Below are positions 17,441 to 24,667 of a DNA stretch of 51,115 nt, piece by piece. Below the pieces are notes generated by a model. That model made no database searches and was not told where the DNA came from. It saw nothing but the letters and a program-made list of their open reading frames with translations. Where the stretch lies: contig JAADHF010000051.1 in the NCBI GenBank assembly GCA_013151965.1, positions 1 through 51,115 on the forward strand. Reading direction: 5' to 3'. How positions within the stretch are numbered: position 1 is the stretch's first letter; each line of letters starts with the position of its first letter. Origin of the DNA: Spirochaetota bacterium (GTDB lineage: Bacteria > Spirochaetota > Spirochaetia > SZUA-6). The translations under genes and the position numbers were made by a program.

Positions 17441-18751
17441 TTATCTGCACATCTGTCCGGCTGCATTTACTAAAACATCTTCGATCTTTCCTGAGAAATT
17501 AGCAGGTTTCTGAGTACGCATATAGGAATCGTCGTGTTTACACCATCCGTCTTTTTCAGCCTGTTTCGAAGGCAAATAACCTAGGTATCCATTGGTATAG
17601 GCAAGTACAAAAGATCCCGCTAACCCGATAGCTTTTTTAATATTTATTCCGACTTCTACGAAGAGCTCTCCAGGTACTGCAAAAAGAGCGATTTCATCTC
17701 CTATTCTAAGGAGATTAACTTCCGCCTTTATACTTTCAGGAGCTGTCCCTTCTTTTAATTTTTTTATTGTTTCCAAAGCCCAATTTAAATCGATGAGCAT
17801 TGCCTCTTTCTGAGTGCCTTTAAGACGGGAGATCTCATCCTCTATTCTTTTCTTTTCCCGCTCCACATCTTCTATACTTGGGAGTTTAACTAAGGGAAGA
17901 TCAACATTCATCGTGCTTGTACTTATCTTTGCCGCAGGCCTGGTTTTAATGGTCTCTATTACTTTTACGGCTTCAGCGCCTACAATTGTACCGTAACGCC
18001 GGCAGTCTTCCAGATTCCCGTAGCGGAAGCTCTTTCTGTCCCCGGAAAGTACAGCTATCTTGATATCTCCACCGGCACCGGTAGAAAACATGGCCATAAC
18101 ATTCCTGTCATATACCTTCTCGACAAACTCCTGGGCAAAACTGACATAGTCGCCCGAGTATAGCAGGTTGTCCTTACCCATAATGGAAGGATGAGAAGCA
18201 TAATTGAGCAATACGGCTAGAGGATCACCCTTAAGGCTGTCAAAGCGAATAACCGGAAGTTCATAATCGACAGGAGCATCAGGATTAGGACCCCACTTTA
18301 CAGTAGAGCCGGAGTTTTGCCAGCGATTTATTGCAACCTTCACTTCGCCTTTTCCGACACCGATACGGACTTCCTCTTTTTTACAGTCAGCTAAGTATAT
18401 TATACCTGCAATCTTCTTTGCCAACTCCGTCAGGTATTCATGGGATGCTTTATCATTTTTTGTTGTCGCAGGACTGGAGTGAGTATGAGAAGCGCTTAAC
18501 ATGATATTTTTTTCATCAATTCCTGTGAGCCTGCCTGCCCGTAAACGTATATCCTCTACCAGGGTTCCGGGAAAACCGATAACATCGGCAGTAACCAGGG
18601 CGGCTCTATTCTGTCCGTCGTCAAGCACCATGGATTTGGCAAAAAGCTCATTCCCGATACCTATTCCTGGTTTAAGCCTGGCGTAATCCCCTATATTATC
18701 CTGTCCGATACAGGGATCGATATTTGTCCTGGCAAAGCCTGCTTTAACCAT
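17441..18751 (-). CDS. PF04734 (neutral ceramidase N-terminal domain) family protein, short form
   Basis: A 436-residue protein of the neutral/alkaline ceramidase fold. The zinc histidines are visible: H89/H91 in LSASHTHSSP and H187 in NYASHPSIM, followed by LYSGDYVSFAQEF. From memory, true ceramidases use a serine in the hexapeptide GDVSPN. Here that region reads GAGGDIKIAV, with Lys231 in place of the serine, and the C-terminal immunoglobulin-like domain and signal peptide are missing. It is therefore probably a cytoplasmic zinc hydrolase for another amide, perhaps an N-acyl amino sugar (inference). It is the first gene of operon A, with ribosome binding site AAGGAG and the LacI-type operator 24-49 bp upstream. 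A longer paralogue lies at 24668. Confidence 0.85.
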   Translation of the reverse strand: MVKAGFARTNIDPCIGQDNIGDYARLKPGIGIGNELFAKSMVLDDGQNRAALVTADVIGFPGTLVEDIRLRAGRLTGIDEKNIMLSASHTHSSPATTKNDKASHEYLTELAKKIAGIIYLADCKKEEVRIGVGKGEVKVAINRWQNSGSTVKWGPNPDAPVDYELPVIRFDSLKGDPLAVLLNYASHPSIMGKDNLLYSGDYVSFAQEFVEKVYDRNVMAMFSTGAGGDIKIAVLSGDRKSFRYGNLEDCRRYGTIVGAEAVKVIETIKTRPAAKISTSTMNVDLPLVKLPSIEDVEREKKRIEDEISRLKGTQKEAMLIDLNWALETIKKLKEGTAPESIKAEVNLLRIGDEIALFAVPGELFVEVGINIKKAIGLAGSFVLAYTNGYLGYLPSKQAEKDGWCKHDDSYMRTQKPANFSGKIEDVLVNAAGQMCR

Positions 18752-18774
18752 AATGACATCTCCTTTTCATTTGA

Positions 18775-18800
18775 TGAAAACGATTTCAGAAACGGTTTCA
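18775..18800 (-). promoter_or_regulatory. LacI-type double operator A (operon A)
   Basis: A 26-bp element, read on the minus strand: left half TGAAACCGTTTCT, right half GAAATCGTTTTCA. It contains two overlapping GAAA-CG-TTTC pseudo-palindromes with the central CG typical of LacI-family operators. It lies between the promoter and the ribosome binding site of the gene starting at 18751. The same element occurs at 20096 and 24678, with 19 of 26 positions identical in all three. Confidence 0.8.
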
Positions 18801-18811
18801 CAATCCATGTA

Positions 18812-18840
18812 AAACTACCATCTTCAGGCCCGATTGTCAA
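18812..18840 (-). promoter_or_regulatory. Promoter A, sigma70-type with extended -10
   Basis: On the minus strand, TTGACA (18840-18835), a 17-bp spacer ending in TGG, and TAGTTT (18817-18812) form a -35/-10 pair. The predicted transcription start near 18805 lies just before operator A, so bound repressor would block initiation. Promoters B and C have the same architecture. Confidence 0.65.
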
Positions 18841-18876
18841 GACCTTCCGGATTCATGTCTATGCATTGCTTTAGTT

Positions 18877-20013
18877 TTACCAAAGGTCATCCGCAGGATG
18901 GAACCAGGGCACAAGAGGGAACAGTCTCTCAAAAAGCGATTTTAGACCCGGATTCATCCCGGGTTTAACCGTAATAAGACCCTCCAGATACGCATCCCAA
19001 AAGTCAAGAACCCCGGAAACAATCCGGACCAGGGAATCCTGCGGTATTAAAAGCTCTGCATCTGCATTTCCGCTGTCTTTAACATCTACTCCATTATCTA
19101 TCTTAAGAAAGCATTCCTGAAATGTACTTTTAATATGCAATATGCCGTTCCAGCAGGGTTTTCCTTTTAACCTGCTTTTTAATCTTCTGTTTAAAAGAGG
19201 AGTTAATGCTCTTATAAAATGCGGAAGGTCAAGGATGGAGAGCATAAATACCCTTTGTTCCCTGAATCTGTAGCCATTGGACGTTAAAAGATCCGCTGAG
19301 AATCTATCTTGAGGTGAAAGCCAGAAATGAGCTTCCCCGATGCCCTGAGAGAGGAGGTGATTTTCGATACTGTAGAGTAGATTTTGGGCAATGGGTACTC
19401 TTTTTTCCGTGTGTGCGACATAAAACTCTGCAACCATACCCACCCATTGTTTTAAGTATCCCGACCAGCCGCAAATACCGTTCTTATCCTCTGCAATAAA
19501 AGCAAAGTCAGGATCCTTTTCCCTTATATCCTTCCTTAAAGTATCCCACCTTGCAATGGTTTTTTTTCTCCAGCCAAGGTAAGGAGTATACAGGTTTTCA
19601 AAAAGCTTCGTTAAACTTTTATAATCCCCTTCCCTGTAAGATCTGGTTCTGACTCCCTGCACGGTGGTAATCTCCCTTTTCTCAAGTTTTTTTTCGAATC
19701 TTCCCGGCCGAAAAATGGTTGTATATCCTGCTTTTGAATAAAGTCTTCTGGCAATATTCTCTAAATTAGTTGAAACACCTGAACAGCAATATCCCTTTTC
19801 AAGTGCATATTCTTTTGCTTTTTCCATCATTTTTGAGGCTATTCCTTTTGACCTGAATTCCTCATTCGTTTTAACCCCGGCAATACCGGCAAGAGGAATA
19901 TATAATCCTTCCCCCCAGTGGAAATCTATATGGGGTATTGAAATTTCACCTATTACCTCGTTATTATTAAGTGCATAAACAGTAGAGTCGTTCATTTTGT
20001 AGATAGCATTCAT
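18877..20013 (-). CDS. Eis-like acetyltransferase (GNAT plus SCP2-like C-terminal domain)
   Basis: A 378-residue protein with the layout of the Eis/DUF4111-like group. Its N-terminal GNAT domain has the acetyl-CoA loop in TNEEFRSKGIASKMMEKA and the C-terminal GNAT strand in YSKAGYTTIFRPGRFEKK. A second GNAT-like region spans about residues 125-270. The C-terminal about 100 residues (LKSRLKGKPCWNGILHI onward) resemble a sterol-carrier SCP2 domain. Eis proteins acetylate amines such as aminoglycosides. An amine or amino-sugar acceptor would suit this neighbourhood, but that is inference. It is transcribed away from operon B and ends near promoter A. No operator of the shared type precedes it directly, although operator B lies about 80 bp upstream in divergent orientation. 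Confidence 0.75.
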   Translation of the reverse strand: MNAIYKMNDSTVYALNNNEVIGEISIPHIDFHWGEGLYIPLAGIAGVKTNEEFRSKGIASKMMEKAKEYALEKGYCCSGVSTNLENIARRLYSKAGYTTIFRPGRFEKKLEKREITTVQGVRTRSYREGDYKSLTKLFENLYTPYLGWRKKTIARWDTLRKDIREKDPDFAFIAEDKNGICGWSGYLKQWVGMVAEFYVAHTEKRVPIAQNLLYSIENHLLSQGIGEAHFWLSPQDRFSADLLTSNGYRFREQRVFMLSILDLPHFIRALTPLLNRRLKSRLKGKPCWNGILHIKSTFQECFLKIDNGVDVKDSGNADAELLIPQDSLVRIVSGVLDFWDAYLEGLITVKPGMNPGLKSLFERLFPLVPWFHPADDLW

Positions 20014-20053
20014 TTCTCTTTCCTATTGATTTTTAGAAAATATTATAAATTAC

Positions 20054-20082
20054 TTGACAAGTGATATTGTATATGGTAAATA
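20054..20082 (+). promoter_or_regulatory. Promoter B, sigma70-type with extended -10
   Basis: TTGACA at 20054-20059, a 17-bp spacer ending in TGG, and TAAATA at 20077-20082. The predicted start of transcription near 20089 lies just upstream of operator B. A leader of roughly 145 bases precedes the binding-protein gene. Confidence 0.7.
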
Positions 20083-20095
20083 TAATTCAGTCAAA

Positions 20096-20121
20096 TGAAA
20101 TCGTTTTCGAGACCGATTTCA
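20096..20121 (+). promoter_or_regulatory. LacI-type double operator B (ABC importer operon)
   Basis: 26-bp element: left half TGAAATCGTTTTC, right half GAGACCGATTTCA. It is near-identical to the elements at 18775 and 24678 and placed at about +8 to +33 relative to the predicted start. It probably represses the importer operon in the absence of inducer. The likely regulator is the LacI protein at 31760. Confidence 0.8.
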
Positions 20122-20158
20122 TAATAAGAATATATCTTGTGTTCGGAATAAATCGTAT

Positions 20159-20183
20159 AGCAGATTTACGGAGGATGTCTGCT
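20159..20183 (+). other. Small hairpin in the leader of operon B
   Basis: AGCAGA (20159-20164) and TCTGCT (20178-20183) are complementary and flank a GGAGGATG sequence in the loop. A 10-codon frame MSAVSSDPGI begins at this ATG, but the GGAGG sits directly against it, which is poor spacing for initiation. It could be a minor translational control element or chance. Confidence 0.25.
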
Positions 20184-20235
20184 GTATCTTCTGATCCGGG
20201 TATATAAAACCATATCTTACGAAGGAGGATTAAAG

Positions 20236-21576
20236 ATGTGTAAACTGAATCGTTATTTAAAAGTGGCCTTTATTATGTTGGTCCTGCTTGCAGTGCCTGC
20301 TTTTGTTTTTGCAGGAGGCCAGAAGGAGACTAAGGGTAAGGTTACGCTTTCTCTGATGAAGTACGCTGATGAGACGGATTTAGGTAAGAATCCGGAAGGC
20401 TATAAAGGTCCGAGCGATAAGCTGATTGCTGAGTTTATGGAGAAAAACCCGAACATCGAGGTTAAACCCATCTATTTAAATGAAAAGTACTCCACTACTT
20501 ATGCGATCAAGCTTGCAGCAGGTGAGGCTCCGGATGTAGTATGGATGGGTGGAGCATTTTTAAGTTTCGCAGGTAAAGGAGCCTTCCTCAATATAAACGA
20601 CAGAATAAAGTCGGATAAGTCTCTTAATCTGGACGGTATCTTCCCTAAAGCTCTGGATATGTATAAATACAAGGGCGATTTATATGGAGTCCCGGACGCA
20701 GTTACAACCAATGTAGTCGTATACAACAAGACGATGTTTGATAAAGCGGGAATGGCTTATCCCAAAGATAACTGGACCATGGATGAAATGGTAAATAAAG
20801 CGAAGAAGCTGACAAAGGATATTGACGGCAACGGTGTAAATGATCAGTGGGGTATTGCTGATTGGGACAAAAACGGTCAAACCTCTCTTCTCTACGGCGG
20901 ACCTATGTTTAATAAAGAAGGCACCAAGGTACTTATAGACAGACCAATCACCCGTGCAATGCTTCAGATCTGGTATAATATGATTTTCAAGTACAAGGTA
21001 CACCCCCTGCCAGCAGAGTCAAAGACTCTATTCGGCTCGGGCTCGTTTCGCGCGTTCAAATCCGGAAAAGTAGCTATGTCGGGATTCGCTGCATGGGGCA
21101 GGCTGCCGGTACGTACAGTTAAGGATTTTGACTGGGATGTTGTTATGTATCCGAACTATAAAGGCAAAATCGGTGGATACATGAGCGGTGAAGCTTACTT
21201 GATTTCGGCATCTACAAAACATCCTGATGAAGCTTACAAACTTTTAAAGTTTACAACTACCAAGGAATGGGAGACACTCCAGACAGCTTCGGGAAGTTCC
21301 ATCCCGAGCTTAAAAGCACTGGCGAATTCAAACTTTTTCCTGGAACCGCAAAAGAAACCCAAGAATGCAGCGGCTTTCCTGGAAATGATTAAATACGGAA
21401 CACTGCCGTGGGCCAGCCCAGCAGGGAGAGAGATTAGACGAGCTTATAATGCGAATGTTCAAAGGCTTCTTCTGCCCATTGGAGACAAGGACAAGATCAC
21501 TTCTATTGATAAATTTATGAAACTGGCTACTGCAGCTATGCAAAAGGTTCTGGACGATTACAACGCAGGGAAGTAA
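20236..21576 (+). CDS. Extracellular solute-binding protein of a CUT1 sugar ABC importer
   Basis: A 446-residue family 1 solute-binding protein. Residues 1-26 form a signal peptide (LKVAFIMLVLLAVPAFVFA) ending in AGGQKE, without a lipobox cysteine. The mature protein carries the family pattern: LIAEFMEKNPNIEVKPI, KLAAGEAPDVVWMGG, PYKS-like YKGDLYGVPDA, DIDGNGVNDQWG (a calcium-like loop), and C-terminal GGYMSGEAYLISASTKHPDEAYKLLKF. It captures an oligosaccharide outside the membrane and passes it to the two permeases downstream. The ribosome binding site GAAGGAGG is upstream. No ATPase gene is in the window, so a shared MsmX-type ATPase elsewhere is expected. It is probably repressed via operator B. 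Confidence 0.93.
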   Translation: MCKLNRYLKVAFIMLVLLAVPAFVFAGGQKETKGKVTLSLMKYADETDLGKNPEGYKGPSDKLIAEFMEKNPNIEVKPIYLNEKYSTTYAIKLAAGEAPDVVWMGGAFLSFAGKGAFLNINDRIKSDKSLNLDGIFPKALDMYKYKGDLYGVPDAVTTNVVVYNKTMFDKAGMAYPKDNWTMDEMVNKAKKLTKDIDGNGVNDQWGIADWDKNGQTSLLYGGPMFNKEGTKVLIDRPITRAMLQIWYNMIFKYKVHPLPAESKTLFGSGSFRAFKSGKVAMSGFAAWGRLPVRTVKDFDWDVVMYPNYKGKIGGYMSGEAYLISASTKHPDEAYKLLKFTTTKEWETLQTASGSSIPSLKALANSNFFLEPQKKPKNAAAFLEMIKYGTLPWASPAGREIRRAYNANVQRLLLPIGDKDKITSIDKFMKLATAAMQKVLDDYNAGK

Positions 21577-21592
21577 GCGGGAAATTTAATTC

Positions 21593-21627
21593 GGATATAG
21601 CACCGGGAAACCGGGCTATATCCTTTT
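21593..21627 (+). terminator. Stem-loop with T-run between binding-protein and permease genes
   Basis: GGATATAGC (21593-21601) pairs with GCTATATCC (21615-21623). An inner CCGG-GAAA-CCGG gives a stable tetraloop with one bulged A, followed by TTTT. Such hairpins downstream of binding-protein genes usually act as partial terminators or mRNA stabilisers, so the binding protein is made in excess over the permeases. Confidence 0.7.
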
Positions 21628-21661
21628 ATCATCCTGCTATAATAATGGAGAGGAGATGCGA

Positions 21662-22576
21662 ATGCTTAAAATGAGTAAAATGGAGATTAAGGAAAATATC
21701 TGGGGATATATTTTTATACTTCCCTGGATAATAGGGTTTTTGTGGCTTTTTTTAGGTCCCTTTGTCAGCGCAATTTACCTTTCCTTTACACGCTACACAA
21801 TGATTCAACCTCCCCGCTGGATAGGGTTCAGGAATTATATAAGGCTTTTTACAGATGATCCTCTTTTCGTAAAAGCCTTGATAGTAACTTTCAAGTATGC
21901 GGCTATCAGCGTACCTCTGCATCTTATAATTTCCATTATGCTCGCCTTGCTTTTAAATCAGAAGATAAAAGGCATGACACTGTACAGAACTATATATTAC
22001 CTGCCTTCGATCCTGCCCGGAATGTCGGTCTGGCTTCTCTGGGCATGGTTGTTCGATCCTACTTTCGGTCTTTTTAACAATATGCTTCTCACAATAGGCA
22101 TTAAAGGTCCTAACTGGCTTGGAAGCACATCCTGGGTAATCCCGTCTATTGTTATTATGGGACTGTGGGGAATCGGTCCGAGAACAATTATTTATCTTGC
22201 CGCCCTGCAGGGTGTACCCCAGGAATTATACGATTCAGCCGAAGTGGACGGAGCCGGTATATTAAGGAGACTCTGGTCCATTACCCTGCCTATGATCTCG
22301 CCGGCCATTTTCTTTAATCTTACTATGAGTATAATCGGTACATTCCAGGTGTTCGGAGCAGCCTATACCATGACCGAGGGAGGGCCGAACAATGCATCTC
22401 TTTTCTACCAGTTGTATTTATACCGCAAGGCTTTTGAGGATTTCCGTATGGGATATGCCTCTGCTTTGGCCTGGATCATATTTTTCATAATAATGTTTTT
22501 TACGTTACTGGTTATAAGGAGCTCTTCGATGTGGGTTTACTATGAAGGATTAAAAAAAGGAAAAGGAAAAATATGA
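21662..22576 (+). CDS. CUT1 sugar ABC transporter permease (MalF-type)
   Basis: Inner-membrane permease of about 304 residues with six predicted membrane helices, starting at WGYIFILPWIIGFLWLFL. The cytoplasmic EAA loop that contacts the ATPase is ELYDSAEVDGAGILRRLWSITLP near residue 195. The segment FQVFGAAYTMTEGGPNN is typical of MalF/UgpA-type subunits. The start may be 21656 or 21662; GGAGAGGAG lies at 21645-21653 and fits the first slightly better. The stop overlaps the next permease by 4 bp (ATGA). Confidence 0.93.
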   Translation: MLKMSKMEIKENIWGYIFILPWIIGFLWLFLGPFVSAIYLSFTRYTMIQPPRWIGFRNYIRLFTDDPLFVKALIVTFKYAAISVPLHLIISIMLALLLNQKIKGMTLYRTIYYLPSILPGMSVWLLWAWLFDPTFGLFNNMLLTIGIKGPNWLGSTSWVIPSIVIMGLWGIGPRTIIYLAALQGVPQELYDSAEVDGAGILRRLWSITLPMISPAIFFNLTMSIIGTFQVFGAAYTMTEGGPNNASLFYQLYLYRKAFEDFRMGYASALAWIIFFIIMFFTLLVIRSSSMWVYYEGLKKGKGKI

Positions 22577-23460
22577 GCATAAAACCCGTAATGAAAAAAA
22601 ATAAAATAAGTTTCTGGTTTTCCCGCAAGAGTGTCAGGCATAAGATCTGGCTGGGTATTGTATATGTTATAATAAGCCTGATTGCTATAATTTTTCTGGT
22701 TCCTCTGGTATGGATGATTTCCAGCTCTTTAAAATCGGGAGGTAATATATTCAAGCTTCCTCCGGAGTGGATTTCCAGACCTTTAATGTTTTCTAACTAT
22801 CCAAAGGTGTGGAAAATTATGAATATTCCACTGGCCACAAAGAATACACTGATTATTACAGTATTAAGTATGTTTGGAGTGCTCTTATCCTCTTCTATGA
22901 CAGCATACGGCTTTGCCAGAATACGTTTTAAGGGAAGTAATGTCCTGTTTTTAGTGGTACTTGCAACAATCATGATTCCGAGCCAGGTACTGCTTATTCC
23001 CAGGTATATTATCTTTAAGATTCTGCACTGGATAGATACTTTTAAACCCCTTATAGTTCCAAGTTTCTTTGGATCGGCTTTTTATATCTTTCTTATGAGA
23101 CAGTTTTTCCTGACAATACCATTCGAGCTGGATGATGCCGCTCGAATCGATGGTTACGGCCATTTCGGGATATATTGGAAAATAATCCTTCCCCTTTCCA
23201 AACCCGTCCTGGCAACAGCAGCGATTTTCACATTCATGGGTCAGTGGACTGCTTTTTTCGGTCCTCTTATATATCTTCACTCGCCGGCTAAAAGAACCCT
23301 TGTCCTTAGTTTATCTACATTCAGAGGCGTGTACTATACATCCTCCTGGCAGCTGATAATGGCCGGTTCAATATTGATCGCAGTGCCAAGCATGCTGGTG
23401 TTTTTCTTTGCCCAGAAGTACTTTGTACAGGGAATCACCTTGACAGGATTAAAGGGATAA
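22573..23460 (+). CDS. CUT1 sugar ABC transporter permease (MalG-type)
   Basis: A 295-residue partner permease with six helices. Its EAA loop is ELDDAARIDGYGHFGIYWKIILPLSKP and its C-terminus is FVQGITLTGLKG, which is diagnostic of the MalG branch. WTAFFGPLIYLHSP is the usual late loop. It is translationally coupled to the MalF-type permease. A decayed relative of this gene is recognisable at 42166-42382. Confidence 0.93.
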   Translation: MSIKPVMKKNKISFWFSRKSVRHKIWLGIVYVIISLIAIIFLVPLVWMISSSLKSGGNIFKLPPEWISRPLMFSNYPKVWKIMNIPLATKNTLIITVLSMFGVLLSSSMTAYGFARIRFKGSNVLFLVVLATIMIPSQVLLIPRYIIFKILHWIDTFKPLIVPSFFGSAFYIFLMRQFFLTIPFELDDAARIDGYGHFGIYWKIILPLSKPVLATAAIFTFMGQWTAFFGPLIYLHSPAKRTLVLSLSTFRGVYYTSSWQLIMAGSILIAVPSMLVFFFAQKYFVQGITLTGLKG

Positions 23461-23558
23461 AACTTTAGAACACAAGAAACAGTTGGATTTTTAGTATAAT
23501 CTTCTATAATAAAATTCCGTAATAAGCTCCGGATTAATGAAAGTCAAGGAGAAAGAAC

Positions 23559-24536
23559 ATGGAGATTTTATATCTCAGCAGGAAGGATATCGAGGGATTA
23601 AACGTATCGATGAAAGAGGTAATAGATGCTGTTGATAACGGATTTCGGCTGAAAGGATTGGGCAGGACGGAGATGCCGCCCAAGCCGGGAATCCATCCGA
23701 GAGAAAATTCTTTTATCCATGCGATGCCCGGGTATATACAGGAAGCTGAATCCGCCGGTGTAAAATGGGTAGCCGGTTATCCATCCAATCTTGAGAAGGG
23801 ACTTCCGTATATTACCGGGCTTCTTATTTTAAATAATCCGGAAACAGGAATTCCTTATGCCGTTATGGATTGCTCCTGGATTACGGCGATGCGTACAGGA
23901 GCCAGTGTAGGGATCTCTGCCAAATATCTTGCCCGCAAGGACAGCAGGGTTTCCGGGATTCTGGGCTGCGGAGTTCAGGCCCGTACAAGCCTGATGGCAT
24001 TGGTTGAGATCCTTCCGGGGTTAAAAGAGGTGAATTGCTATGATCTGTTTCCTGAAGCAGTTAACCGTTATATTAAAGAAATGAGTACTGTTTTCCCAAA
24101 GCTGAATTTTAGAGCGTGCAGTACACCCGGAGAGATGATGAAAGGTGTCGATATTGCTCTATCCGCTATTCCAATTGTGAATGATCCCAGGCCTCCTTTA
24201 AATGCAGGAATGCTTAAACAGGGGATTCTGGCTGTTTCATTAGATTATGATTCGGCATGGACAGGATCTGCTATGGCTGAATGTGATAAATTTGTCAGTG
24301 ATGATATAAACCAGCTGCTGGCAACAAAAGAACACGGTGATTACTTTAGGGACATTCCTGAAAAGATCTATGCTGATTTAGGCGAGCTGGCTTCGGGCAG
24401 GAAAAAGGGACGGGAAAATAGTACAGAGAAAATATTTTCGCTGAACATGGGCATATCAGTGGAGGATATGATTACAGCCAGGCTGATTTACAATAAAGCT
24501 GTTGAGAAAAATACAGGCATAAAGCTTCCCCTTTAG
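23559..24536 (+). CDS. Ornithine cyclodeaminase/mu-crystallin family enzyme
   Basis: A 325-residue NAD(P)-dependent enzyme of the ornithine cyclodeaminase/mu-crystallin family, which also includes alanine dehydrogenases, ketimine reductases and N-(1-carboxyethyl) amino acid synthases. Supporting segments are MPPKPGIHP, AGYPSNLEKGLPYITGLLILNNPETG, MRTGASVGISAKYLARK with the substrate-binding arginine, and the nucleotide-binding loop GILGCGVQARTSL. It starts 98 bp after the permease, apparently in operon B. In a sugar-import operon an amine or imine redox step is plausible (inference). The substrate is not identified. Confidence 0.85.
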   Translation: MEILYLSRKDIEGLNVSMKEVIDAVDNGFRLKGLGRTEMPPKPGIHPRENSFIHAMPGYIQEAESAGVKWVAGYPSNLEKGLPYITGLLILNNPETGIPYAVMDCSWITAMRTGASVGISAKYLARKDSRVSGILGCGVQARTSLMALVEILPGLKEVNCYDLFPEAVNRYIKEMSTVFPKLNFRACSTPGEMMKGVDIALSAIPIVNDPRPPLNAGMLKQGILAVSLDYDSAWTGSAMAECDKFVSDDINQLLATKEHGDYFRDIPEKIYADLGELASGRKKGRENSTEKIFSLNMGISVEDMITARLIYNKAVEKNTGIKLPL

Positions 24537-24632
24537 AAAATACGGTAGACAACCATTACCGGATGGAAGAACAACGCCGGAGAGTAAGTTTACACCCTAT
24601 GCTGCAAAATATTTTAGAACAAACCATTTTCG

Positions 24633-24661
24633 TTGACAATCAGACGGTAAAATGATAAATT
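24633..24661 (+). promoter_or_regulatory. Promoter C, sigma70-type with extended -10
   Basis: TTGACA at 24633-24638, a 17-bp spacer ending in TGA, and TAAATT at 24656-24661. The predicted start of transcription is near 24668, which is the first base of the longest frame of the next gene. Confidence 0.65.
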
Positions 24662-24667
24662 GCGTTA

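Noticed and set aside
18877..20013. Assigning the Eis-like gene to the LacI regulon
   Set aside because: Operator B is nearby, but oriented with the importer promoter, and no divergent promoter was found for the acetyltransferase.
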